Shown here in pieces: positions 19,638-27,603 of a stretch of DNA of 64,000 bases (positions are counted from its first letter, which is position 1; each line of letters begins with the position of its first letter). The notes under the pieces were generated by a model. The model did no database searches, was not told the origin of the DNA, and saw only the letters and a program-made list of their open reading frames with translations. This stretch comes from Limnobacter alexandrii (GTDB lineage Bacteria; Pseudomonadota; Gammaproteobacteria; Burkholderiales; Burkholderiaceae_B). The DNA lies in contig NZ_SWKN01000009.1 in the NCBI RefSeq assembly GCF_005871185.1, positions 186,001 through 250,000 on the forward strand, written 5' to 3'. The translations under genes and the position numbers were made by a program.

Positions 19638-20501
19638 ATGGGTTTCAAAGTAGCTTTTCTGGGTTTGGGTGTAATGGGATACCCCATGGCGGGTCATTTG
19701 GCCAAGGCAGGTCACGAGGTCACTGTGTACAACCGAAGCTCGGCCAAGGCCGAAAAATGGGTGGCACAGCATGGCGGCAAAATGGCAACCACTCCCGAAA
19801 AAGCAGCGGCTGATCAGGATTTCGTGTTCGCCTGTGTGGGCAACGACGACGACTTGCGTCAAATTTGCACCGGCATCAATGGCGCCTTTCACGGCATGAA
19901 GCCAGGTTCGGTTTTTATTGACCACACCACTGCCAGCGCAAAAATTGCCCGCGAGTTATTCGACCAGGCCAAAGATGCCGGCTTTGGATTTATCGATGCG
20001 CCGGTGTCTGGCGGCCAGGCTGGCGCAGAAAATGGTCAATTGACTGTGATGTGTGGGGGAACTCATCCCGACTTTGAACAGTCGAAGGATGTAATTGCGG
20101 CTTTTGCCAAAGCCGTGACGCTGATGGGCGAATCAGGCAGTGGTCAGCTGACAAAAATGGTCAACCAGGTGTGCATCGCCGGTTTGCTGCAAGGTTTGTC
20201 CGAGGCCTTGAAGTTCGGCATGAATGCCGGTCTGGATGTGAACAAAGCGCTGGAAGTGATTGGCAAAGGTGCTGCTCAAAGCTGGCAAATGGACAACCGT
20301 GGCAAAACCATGGTGGAGGGCAAATTCGATTTTGGTTTCGCGGTGGACTGGATGCGCAAAGACCTGAGCCTGGTGCTTGAAGAAGCACGTCGCAATGGTT
20401 CTCAGCTGCCAGTAACAGCCTTGGTAGACCAGTTCTATGCGGAAGTACAGGGCATGGGCGGCCAGCGTTGGGATACGTCCAGCCTCATCAAACGTTTGTA
20501 A
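19638..20501 (+). CDS. Beta-hydroxyacid dehydrogenase (3-hydroxyisobutyrate dehydrogenase-like)
   Basis: NAD(P)-dependent oxidoreductase of 287 residues. The N-terminal Rossmann motif is FLGLGVMGYPMAGHLAKAGH. The substrate-binding DAPVSGGQAGAENGQLTVMCGG and the catalytic Lys segment GQLTKMVNQV follow, as in HIBADH, GarR and GlxR. The exact substrate (hydroxyisobutyrate, tartronate semialdehyde or another) cannot be fixed. AGGTGG at 19627-19632 supports ATG 19638; the upstream GTG at 19629 lies inside that site. The DMT transporter starts 15 bases downstream, so the two may share a transcript. Confidence 0.88.
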   Translation: MGFKVAFLGLGVMGYPMAGHLAKAGHEVTVYNRSSAKAEKWVAQHGGKMATTPEKAAADQDFVFACVGNDDDLRQICTGINGAFHGMKPGSVFIDHTTASAKIARELFDQAKDAGFGFIDAPVSGGQAGAENGQLTVMCGGTHPDFEQSKDVIAAFAKAVTLMGESGSGQLTKMVNQVCIAGLLQGLSEALKFGMNAGLDVNKALEVIGKGAAQSWQMDNRGKTMVEGKFDFGFAVDWMRKDLSLVLEEARRNGSQLPVTALVDQFYAEVQGMGGQRWDTSSLIKRL

Positions 20502-20516
20502 AAGCACGCGCAAGCC

Positions 20517-21458
20517 TTGAGCCGAACGCGCGCTTTACTGGAACGATCACCCACGGCTTGGGGCGTGGGTTTGGCGCTCTTGGGCGCCATCTTTTTTTCC
20601 GGCAAGGCCATTGTGGTGAAGTTGGCCTACGCCTACCCGGTTGACGCCTCGACCCTGCTGGCCATGCGAATGTTGTTGTCGCTGCCCCTGTTTTTGGGCG
20701 CACTCGTTTTCACGATACTGCGCGAAAAAAACGCCGTGAAAATGACGCCCAAAGACTACGGCTTGATCACGCTGGCGGGTTTGCTGGGCTACTACCTGGC
20801 CAGCCTGTTTGATTTCATGGGTTTGCAATACATCACCGCTGGGCTTGAACGGCTTATCTTGTTCACCTATCCGTCCATCGTGCTGTTGATCGCCTGCATC
20901 ATCAAACACCAATGGCCCCAGCCGTGGCAACTGATGTGCATGGCGCTCAGCTATGTTGGCTTGGCCGTGGTGTATGGCCATGAAACGGTGCTGGTGGGCG
21001 ACAACACGGCCCTGGGCGTGGTGTTGGTTTTTGTGTCGGCCATTTGCTACGCCAGTTACCTGATTGTGGGTGAAAGGCTGCTGAAACGTTTGGGCACCAT
21101 TCGGGTTACCGCCATGGCCACCTTGGTCTCGGCGGCGGCCATACTGGTGCAAATCAATGTGCAGCAACCGCTGAGCATCATTGTTGAACAACCCCTGCCA
21201 GTGTGGGGCTGGTCGCTGGTCAATGCGGTTTTTTGCACATTTGTACCCGTGTTTGCTGTGATGACTGCAATCAGCCTGATCGGCGCAGCAAGGGTATCGC
21301 AACTGGGCATGATCGGCCCCATCGCTACACTGGCCTTGGGCACCTGGATTTTAAAAGAACCATTTACCGTTTGGCATGCTGTGGGGACCGCACTTGTAAT
21401 TGCAGGTGTGGCCCTTCTCAGCATGAAAAAAGAAGCAAAAGAAGGAGTTACAACATGA
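20517..21458 (+). CDS. EamA/DMT-family transporter
   Basis: Inner-membrane permease of 313 residues with about ten hydrophobic segments arranged as two EamA repeats (roughly residues 15-140 and 155-300). The substrate is unknown; relatives export amino acids, metabolites or drugs. The start is TTG at 20517, since no ATG lies before the first membrane segment, and the Shine-Dalgarno is poor. It follows the dehydrogenase by 15 bases, and its stop overlaps the start of the quinone oxidoreductase (ATGA at 21455-21458), so these two are translationally coupled. Confidence 0.88.
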   Translation: MSRTRALLERSPTAWGVGLALLGAIFFSGKAIVVKLAYAYPVDASTLLAMRMLLSLPLFLGALVFTILREKNAVKMTPKDYGLITLAGLLGYYLASLFDFMGLQYITAGLERLILFTYPSIVLLIACIIKHQWPQPWQLMCMALSYVGLAVVYGHETVLVGDNTALGVVLVFVSAICYASYLIVGERLLKRLGTIRVTAMATLVSAAAILVQINVQQPLSIIVEQPLPVWGWSLVNAVFCTFVPVFAVMTAISLIGAARVSQLGMIGPIATLALGTWILKEPFTVWHAVGTALVIAGVALLSMKKEAKEGVTT

Positions 21459-22441
21459 GCACTACAGCCGCAAAAATTGTTCGTTTTTACAACCCAGGCG
21501 CACCCGATGTGTTGAAAATGGAAGACATCGAAGTAGGCCCACCCAAAGCCGGGGAAGTGCAGGTTGAGCACAAAGCGATTGGCCTGAATTACATTGAAGT
21601 GTATTGGCGCACCGGCGTTTACCCACAACCGCTGCCCTGCTGCCCCGGCACCGAGGGCGCGGGCATTGTGCGCGCGGTTGGCGAAGGTGTGACTGACCTG
21701 AAGGTTGGCGACCGCGTAGCGTATGGTTCTGGCCCGGTGGGTTCATACAGTACTGTGCGCAATATGCCCGCACACCCATTGATGAAAATTCCGGACAGCA
21801 TTGATTTCGAAACCGCCGCCGCCATGATGCTGAAAGGCTTCACTGCGCAGTATTTGCTGCGCCGCGTGTACAAGGTGCAAGCTGGCGAAACCATTCTGTT
21901 TCATGCCGCCGCAGGTGGTGTGGGCACTATTGCCACGCAATGGGCGAAATCACTTGGAGTCCGTGTAATCGGTACCGTGTCCACGCGCGAAAAAGCCGAG
22001 TTGGCCAAAGCCAACGGATGTGCAGAAGTCATTATTACCAGCGAAGAAAATATTGTAGACCGCGTGAAAGAATTGACCGATGGCAAAGGTGTTCCGGTGG
22101 TGTATGACAGCGTGGGCAAAGCCACGTTTATGGATTCCCTGAATTGCCTGAAACCACGCGGCATGATGGTCAGCTTTGGCAATGCCAGTGGCAAGGTAGA
22201 CCCGGTGCCCTTGCAGTGGCTGGCCGAGCGTGGTTCGCTGGTGCTGACCCGCCCCACAGTGGCATCGTTTACCGTGGACAAGGCTGAAATGCTGGAAAGT
22301 GCGGCTGAAATGTTTGGTGTGGTGGCCAGTGGTGCGGTGAAAATTCAAATCAACCAGCGGTTTGCGCTGGCGGATGTGGTGAAGGCGCACACCGAACTTG
22401 AAGGGCGACGCACGACAGGTTGCACGGTGCTGATTCCTTGA
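21455..22441 (+). CDS. NADPH:quinone oxidoreductase (zeta-crystallin-like MDR)
   Basis: Zinc-free medium-chain dehydrogenase/reductase of 328 residues, reducing quinones or similar carbonyl compounds with NADPH. It shows the QOR pattern GLNYIEVYWRTGVYP, the GTEGAGIVRAVGEGV run and the nucleotide-binding AAAGGVGTIATQWAK. The cysteines for a structural zinc are absent, as in QOR. The frame is open far upstream within the DMT gene, but GAAGGAG at 21441-21447 and the ATGA overlap mark ATG 21455 as the start. Confidence 0.9.
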   Translation: MSTTAAKIVRFYNPGAPDVLKMEDIEVGPPKAGEVQVEHKAIGLNYIEVYWRTGVYPQPLPCCPGTEGAGIVRAVGEGVTDLKVGDRVAYGSGPVGSYSTVRNMPAHPLMKIPDSIDFETAAAMMLKGFTAQYLLRRVYKVQAGETILFHAAAGGVGTIATQWAKSLGVRVIGTVSTREKAELAKANGCAEVIITSEENIVDRVKELTDGKGVPVVYDSVGKATFMDSLNCLKPRGMMVSFGNASGKVDPVPLQWLAERGSLVLTRPTVASFTVDKAEMLESAAEMFGVVASGAVKIQINQRFALADVVKAHTELEGRRTTGCTVLIP

Positions 22442-22474
22442 CGCGCTGAGAGTTAAACGCCCGATCGGCTTGGG

Positions 22475-22534
22475 TTTCAATCTCTCGCCTGTACGTTAAC
22501 TGACCACTCGGCGCGAATTTCAATCTCTCGCCTG
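22475..22534. repeat. Pair of 17-base direct repeats
   Basis: TTTCAATCTCTCGCCTG occurs at 22475-22491 and again at 22518-22534, a period of 43 bases. Each copy is preceded by CGGC six bases earlier. Only two copies exist, so this is not an array. Confidence 0.85.
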
Positions 22535-22571
22535 AAAACCTGTACTCCCCTTGCTGAACCTCACGATGCCT

Positions 22572-22631
22572 GAGAACGACCCTCCTAAAAAGCGGGTCGG
22601 GCTCGTTCTCTGTCGCCCATGCCGGGCGACA
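22572..22631. repeat. Two consecutive inverted repeats
   Basis: GAGAACGA (22572-22579) pairs with TCGTTCTC (22603-22610). Inside it CGACCC can pair instead with GGGTCG. Next, TGTCGCCC (22611-22618) pairs perfectly with GGGCGACA (22624-22631) around a five-base loop. There is no T-run after either, so they are not simple terminators. Confidence 0.75.
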
Positions 22632-22964
22632 CCGGCCCTGCTCGGCACGCAAGGGCAGGTTTTCTTGAAGGCGAGGCGATCGAAACACCGCCGCCGATTG
22701 GGCTGTTGCGCCAGCGGTGAGGCGGAGCTGAACTTGCGAGTGGACGCGCACGGTAGTTTTGAGCCAACTCGGCAGTGGGATTGCTTGGGACGCACTTCAA
22801 GAAAACCGCCCCGTTTGAGTTTAGTCGTAGCGTTCGGCGTTAAGCCGACACCGAGACTCGGCCCGCCCTTTTGCCGAGCGAGGTGAGCAAGAATAAAGTC
22901 AAAAAGGGATCAAGCGGTTTTCAGTGCGGCACAAGTAACCCACGCCGAGGTGGCAAAAAATCAC

Positions 22965-24041
22965 CTACAGCGCCACATGCCCTGTCTGCTGCGCGGGCTG
23001 CAGTGTCGCGTCTTTACTGGAAGACGCATTGCGGGAATTGGCAGTTTTCACCGTATAAATTTTCAGCTGAATACCATGCTGATGTTCAGCCTCTCGAACC
23101 CGTCCAATGAAATGGCGAGACACCACCTGTCCCTTGGACAACCACATGAACCCGTCAGGGCCTTCGAAATCACGGGCCAATACAAGGCCCTCGTACAGGT
23201 CTTCGCCATGCAAAATTTTCTCATTGGCCTTCTCCGCAGCTTTCAACTTGACCAGGGCGATGGGCAATACCTCAATCACCTTGGGGTCGTAACGCTTCCC
23301 GGCAGCACCCACCAAAAAAGTTTGGGCCTGTAACTCGTCGAACGCTTTAGAAGCAAGCCAGCCCTGCTGCAACTCATCATAATCCTCGGCCACCGCCAAA
23401 ATACGTGCGCCCAGTGGAATGCCTTCGCCTTCCAAGCCATCGGGAAAACCTTGCCCGTCGTAGCGCTCATGATGGTGTCGAATAATCTCGGACACATGCA
23501 CCATTTCAGACAGTCCGTGAAACGCGGCCTGCGCTTTCATCGGGTGCTTCATCAATGCAACCCGCGCATCGCCTTTCAACTCTACCACCGGCTTGAAAAG
23601 TGTGTCATCGCTCAAGCCCAGCTTTCCGATGTCATGTAACAGTGAGGCCACGTAAATGTCTTGCAAAGCCGATTCGCTGGCGTGAAGTTCTTTGGCAATC
23701 AAGCGAGCCAGTTCTGCCACCCGCAAACCATGCGCTGCCAGCTGTGGCGAACGCAACTCCATCAAGTTGGAAAAGGACTTCACAGCCGCAAGATACTGCA
23801 TGCGCATCTCTCGCTGAATTTGCTCCAGCATCAACTGCATTTGATGAGTTTCTGCGCGCTGCGATTCCAGTTGCTGATTCAAACTGGCGTTTGAACCCTG
23901 CAAACTTTCCACTTCTTTGCTCAATTTGTCAGCATTTGCCTGAAACTCCTGCAACTGGCGCTCAAGTTCCTTGATCAACTGCGGGTTATCGGTGGTTTGT
24001 TCAACTGACATGGTGCTGGTTCCGTTGCGAATGCGGCGCAT
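22965..24041 (-). CDS. HD-GYP domain phosphodiesterase with N-terminal coiled coil
   Basis: Predicted cyclic-di-GMP phosphodiesterase of 358 residues. Residues 20-85 form a Gln/Glu-rich coiled coil. The HD-GYP domain follows, with LLHDIGKLGL and HHHERYDGQGFPDGL; the GYP triad reads GFP. It ends with a small domain (EDLYEGLVLARDF and LSKGQVVSRHFIGR) that I have seen in other HD-GYP proteins. There is no receiver or membrane sensor, so the coiled coil is the likely control element. ATG 24041 has GAGGAG very close upstream; ATG 24011 (starting MSVEQTT) is a reasonable alternative. Confidence 0.88.
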   Translation of the reverse strand: MRRIRNGTSTMSVEQTTDNPQLIKELERQLQEFQANADKLSKEVESLQGSNASLNQQLESQRAETHQMQLMLEQIQREMRMQYLAAVKSFSNLMELRSPQLAAHGLRVAELARLIAKELHASESALQDIYVASLLHDIGKLGLSDDTLFKPVVELKGDARVALMKHPMKAQAAFHGLSEMVHVSEIIRHHHERYDGQGFPDGLEGEGIPLGARILAVAEDYDELQQGWLASKAFDELQAQTFLVGAAGKRYDPKVIEVLPIALVKLKAAEKANEKILHGEDLYEGLVLARDFEGPDGFMWLSKGQVVSRHFIGRVREAEHQHGIQLKIYTVKTANSRNASSSKDATLQPAQQTGHVAL

Positions 24042-24193
24042 TCTCCTCGAATGGAGTAACGGCAGACTTATCAGGAATCTGAAACCCTTTCCCCCTCTAA
24101 ATGGGGGGTAGTGTTTACTGAATCTGAAATGACTGATTGTCAGTATTAATTCAAAGAACCAATCGAGTCACAAAGACCCCGGGAAGACGAGAC

Positions 24194-26389
24194 ATGAGAC
24201 AAGCCCTACTTGGCACCTTGGCGCTATGCGCAGCCTTGGCCGCCTGCAGTTCCGATTCAGACAACCCCCCGGGCAACACCGATGGGCGGACCACACCCAA
24301 TGAAGTCGAAGTGGCCCCCACCGCGTTCAATATTGCAAACCAGTGTGTCGCAATTCAATCGCTTGCCAACAACAAATTTGTTGCTCTCAGTAGCGACGGC
24401 AGCTACAGCGTCACAGAATCAACGGCCGTGAATGCCGCCCCCTTTTTCCTCAAGCCGACAGCCTTGGGCAAGTACATGATTTACAACCGCGACGACGCCA
24501 TGATGCAGGCCGTTGGCAACTCGGCAGGCACCCCTGTGGGCAGCAGCACCGCCTTCTCCGACTCCATTGAATGGGCCGCACAGGAGGATGAAAAAGGTCG
24601 TGGTGGTTTCTCCCTGACCAACAGCGGCAACACCATGAAACTGGCCCTGCTCGGGTTCAGCAATGGCCTGGGCACGGTCGAAAGCGCGGGCAACAGCGAA
24701 GAAACCCTGTTTAAATTTGTAAAAACAACCGGTTGTGCCGAGTTTCCGGAAATTGTCACCAACACCGAGGGCCGCACCTTTGCTGGCGCTGGCTTAAACC
24801 GCGCGGTGAAAGGTTTTGCGGATGTTCACAATCACATTACAGCCACGACATTCCTGGGCGGCGCGCACCATGGCACACCCCACCACCGGTTTGGTGTTAC
24901 CCAGGCATTGGGTAGTTGCGAGGCCAACCATGGCCCCATGGGCAGACTTGATCTGGTCGACAACCTGTTCAAGTTTTCACCACAAGCCAGCCACGACACA
25001 CAGGGCTGGCCCACCTTTCGCAGCTGGCCTGCGGCCGATGCGCTTACCCATGAAGGCTTGTATTACAAATGGCTGGAACGGGCCTGGCAAGCCGGCTTGC
25101 GTATTTTCGTGACCAACCTGGTTGAAAACGAAACCCTGTGTAATTTGGTGAAAGTAAGCAAAGGCAGGCCCCTTGCAAACTGCAATGAGATGGAAAGTGC
25201 AGTCACGCAAATTGAATACATCAAACAACTGGAAAGCTACATTGATGCTCAGGAGGGTGGCCCCGGAAAAGGCTGGTTCCGTATTGTGACCAGCCCGGCC
25301 GAAGCACGCCAGGTGATCAACGATGGCAAACTGGCTGTGGTGTTGGGCATTGAAATTTCACATCTGTTTAATTGCGGCATCAAGCTGGGGCAAAACCTGT
25401 GCGACGAGGCTGAGATCGACAAACAACTGGATCGACTGCATGCGCTCGGCGTTCGGCAAATGTTCCCAATCCATGAATTCGACAACGCCTTCGGGGGCAA
25501 CGGCATTTTCGATGGTGCTGTGCTGAACGTGGGCAACTTTTTGGACACAGGTGCCTTCTGGCAAACCTACGATTGCCCCGGTGGCGACAACAATTACGCC
25601 GATTACATTTTGCGCCAGCCCGGTGCAGTCATGACTTCAGCGCCCGGCCTGGGCAACGACCCACTCACCCAGGCATTGATTGCCAACAACCCCGGCGTGG
25701 CACCAATTTACCCCACGGGTGAAAACCAGCGTCAATGCAACCGCCGTGGCCTGACTGAACTTGGCAAATACGCCTTCAAGCGATTGATGGAAAAAGGCAT
25801 CATCATTGAAGTGGACCACATGGAGCTAAGCATCAAGGGCGACCTGATCGAGATGGCTGATCGCCAGCAACCCAAGTACCCACTGGTGTCTACCCACGGT
25901 GCGCACGGCGGCATTACCCGGGAGCAGGGCCGTAAAATTTTGGCGGCGGGCGGCATTATTTACCCCTACCAGGGCAATGCGCAAAGTTGGGCTGAAGACC
26001 TGAAAGTTATCGCCCCACTGAAAAGCCAGCAGTTTGATTTCGCCATGGGCTTTGGCGCAGACACCAACGGCCTGGGTGCACAAGCAGGCCCGCGCGGCGC
26101 TGATCGCCCACAAATCACCTACCCTTTCACCCTGTTCCAGGGACCCGATTGGGCGGGTGTATTCAACACCAATGTGAGCCCTGTGAAATTTGACAAGCAA
26201 ACCAGCGGTGAACGTGTGTTTGATGCCAACACCGAGGGTCAAGCCCACTACGGTCTGAAGGCAGACTGGGTAGAGGAATTGCGGCTTGAGGGTGGCAACG
26301 AGGCCTTGAAGGCACTCTACAATTCAGCAGAGGTGTATATTCAAATGTGGGAAAGGACCACAGCGAAACGACCTCAAATCAATCCATGA
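24194..26389 (+). CDS. Lipoprotein metal hydrolase, amidohydrolase/membrane-dipeptidase-like
   Basis: A 731-residue exported lipoprotein. The signal peptide MRQALLGTLALCAALAAC ends in a lipobox Cys and is followed by an Asp/Ser linker. Residues of roughly 50-190 resemble a beta-trefoil or fascin-like module (CVAIQSLANNKFVAL). The catalytic part shows candidate metal ligands typical of amidohydrolase and M19 folds: ADVHNH, GIEISH, EVDHM, THGAHGG and GADTNG. The substrate is unknown. The open frame reaches TTG 24137, but ATG 24194 gives the signal peptide. The stop overlaps the start of the next gene. Confidence 0.65.
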   Translation: MRQALLGTLALCAALAACSSDSDNPPGNTDGRTTPNEVEVAPTAFNIANQCVAIQSLANNKFVALSSDGSYSVTESTAVNAAPFFLKPTALGKYMIYNRDDAMMQAVGNSAGTPVGSSTAFSDSIEWAAQEDEKGRGGFSLTNSGNTMKLALLGFSNGLGTVESAGNSEETLFKFVKTTGCAEFPEIVTNTEGRTFAGAGLNRAVKGFADVHNHITATTFLGGAHHGTPHHRFGVTQALGSCEANHGPMGRLDLVDNLFKFSPQASHDTQGWPTFRSWPAADALTHEGLYYKWLERAWQAGLRIFVTNLVENETLCNLVKVSKGRPLANCNEMESAVTQIEYIKQLESYIDAQEGGPGKGWFRIVTSPAEARQVINDGKLAVVLGIEISHLFNCGIKLGQNLCDEAEIDKQLDRLHALGVRQMFPIHEFDNAFGGNGIFDGAVLNVGNFLDTGAFWQTYDCPGGDNNYADYILRQPGAVMTSAPGLGNDPLTQALIANNPGVAPIYPTGENQRQCNRRGLTELGKYAFKRLMEKGIIIEVDHMELSIKGDLIEMADRQQPKYPLVSTHGAHGGITREQGRKILAAGGIIYPYQGNAQSWAEDLKVIAPLKSQQFDFAMGFGADTNGLGAQAGPRGADRPQITYPFTLFQGPDWAGVFNTNVSPVKFDKQTSGERVFDANTEGQAHYGLKADWVEELRLEGGNEALKALYNSAEVYIQMWERTTAKRPQINP

Positions 26390-26772
26390 ACAAACGCGCA
26401 CTTGTTTACCTCGGCCTGGCCAGCGCCACGCTGGCCGGGGCTTACCTTTACGTACAATCGTTGCCCACAGAGCCGACACAGGCCAACCAGTCACAGGACG
26501 ATGCAGCACAGGCACTCGAATCCCTGTCAATTGTCGATGGCAACCTGACCACCGGTTCTTTCAGCACCAACGTGCGACAAGGGCAAAAAGTCCAGTTTCT
26601 GGTACACAGCAATCAAACCGATTCGCTGATTGTTGAGGGGCTGGACGCACGCGTGCCACTTCCCCAAAACCAAACCACACTGGTCAGTATTGCTGCCAGC
26701 CACACAGGCACGCACGCCATCGAGCTTGACCTTTCCGGCACCACCATCGGCAGCATCGAAGTCACACCATGA
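26386..26772 (+). CDS. Membrane-anchored cupredoxin-like protein
   Basis: A 128-residue protein with one N-terminal hydrophobic segment (RALVYLGLASATLAGAYLY), probably a membrane anchor with a periplasmic domain. The C-terminal 80 residues have the beta-strand rhythm of cupredoxins (VRQGQKVQFLVHSNQTDSL, then THAIELDLSG). However, no Cys is present and the His/Met copper-ligand set is not recognisable, so copper binding is doubtful. The ATG at 26386 overlaps the upstream stop and the stop overlaps the TSUP start, so all three genes are translationally coupled. Confidence 0.6.
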   Translation: MNKRALVYLGLASATLAGAYLYVQSLPTEPTQANQSQDDAAQALESLSIVDGNLTTGSFSTNVRQGQKVQFLVHSNQTDSLIVEGLDARVPLPQNQTTLVSIAASHTGTHAIELDLSGTTIGSIEVTP

Positions 26773-27506
26773 CCCTGGCTTTGGTGATGCTGCTTAGCCT
26801 TGCGGCATTCATCACCTCCAGCATCACCGCAGCCATGGGCATTGGTGGCGGCGTAGTGCTTCTTGCACTGATGGCACAACTGGTGCCACCGGCCCTGCTC
26901 ATCCCTTTGCATGGTGCCGCTCAACTGATGTCCAACGCCAACCGTGTACTGGTGCAGCGCAAATTCATCAACTGGGCTTACATCAAACCATTTTTGCTGG
27001 GTTCAATTGTTGGCGGCGCTTTGATTACGCCGCTTGCACTGTACATGCCGGTTGCAATCGGCCAGCTTGTCCTGGGCATGTTCATTATTCTGGCCACATG
27101 GAAAAGCGCGTGGTTGCGCCTTTCAAACTGGCCGCCTGCGGCTTCGGGTGGAATAACCACGGGCCTTAGCCTAGTGCTGGGTGCAACAGGCCCGCTGGTC
27201 ATGTCGGTACTGCCCAAGTCGACCTGGGAAAGGCAAGTGGTGGTGGGTACCCACGGCATGGCCATGGTGATTCAGCACGGCATTAAAATCATCGCCTTTT
27301 CCAGCTTGAACGTCAGCCTGGTGGCGTATTGGCCCTTGCTGCTGGGCATCGGCGTGGCGACACTCGCGGGCAACCTGGTGGGTGCCAGACTGTTGGCACG
27401 CGTACCCGAGGAAAAATTCACGATTATTTTGAATTGGCTGCTGACAGCACTGGCCTTGCGTTTGATGTATCAAGGTTTAAGCGACCTTCTGCTGCCCGGC
27501 ACCTAA
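26769..27506 (+). CDS. TSUP/TauE-family membrane permease
   Basis: Integral inner-membrane protein of 245 residues with about eight hydrophobic segments in two repeats. Each repeat holds the family motif: TAAMGIGGGVVLL near residue 20 and SLVLGATGPLVM near 135. TSUP proteins move sulfite, sulfoacetate and other small organosulfur or carboxylate anions. It is the third gene of the coupled operon with the lipoprotein hydrolase and cupredoxin-like protein, so it may import a product released by the hydrolase; this is inference. Confidence 0.82.
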   Translation: MTLALVMLLSLAAFITSSITAAMGIGGGVVLLALMAQLVPPALLIPLHGAAQLMSNANRVLVQRKFINWAYIKPFLLGSIVGGALITPLALYMPVAIGQLVLGMFIILATWKSAWLRLSNWPPAASGGITTGLSLVLGATGPLVMSVLPKSTWERQVVVGTHGMAMVIQHGIKIIAFSSLNVSLVAYWPLLLGIGVATLAGNLVGARLLARVPEEKFTIILNWLLTALALRLMYQGLSDLLLPGT

Positions 27507-27603
27507 CCATTTCGGGTTCCCATTCAACAGGGATAGCAAACGGTCTGTTGTGTTCCAAACTAAAGCCTCTGGACACAACTCACCGCCCCCTGAAGGTTGA
27601 CCC

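Larger units (their letters stand above)
22442..22964. other. 523-base hairpin-rich region without a convincing gene
   Basis: Between the stops of the convergent quinone oxidoreductase and HD-GYP genes. It contains a 17-base direct repeat pair, several perfect inverted repeats and GC-rich blocks. The best open frame (22551-22886, 111 codons) is rich in Arg, Pro, Cys and Gly, has no recognisable domain and weak initiation signals. I do not call it a gene. Similar arginine-rich conceptual peptides seem familiar from intergenic regions of other proteobacteria, so a dispersed non-coding element or a structured RNA is the leading guess. Confidence 0.5.

Noticed and set aside
22475-22534. TTTCAATC-containing direct repeats as a CRISPR array
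   Set aside because: Only two 17-base copies exist, the spacer is 26 bases, and no cas gene is present in the window.
22442-22870. Integron attC-like sites (GTTAAAC and GTTAAGC cores)
   Set aside because: No matching inverse core at the right distance, no integrase and no gene cassettes.
22551-22886. 111-codon open frame as a protein gene
   Set aside because: Arg/Pro/Cys-rich, no domain, weak initiation signals, and it runs through several perfect hairpins.
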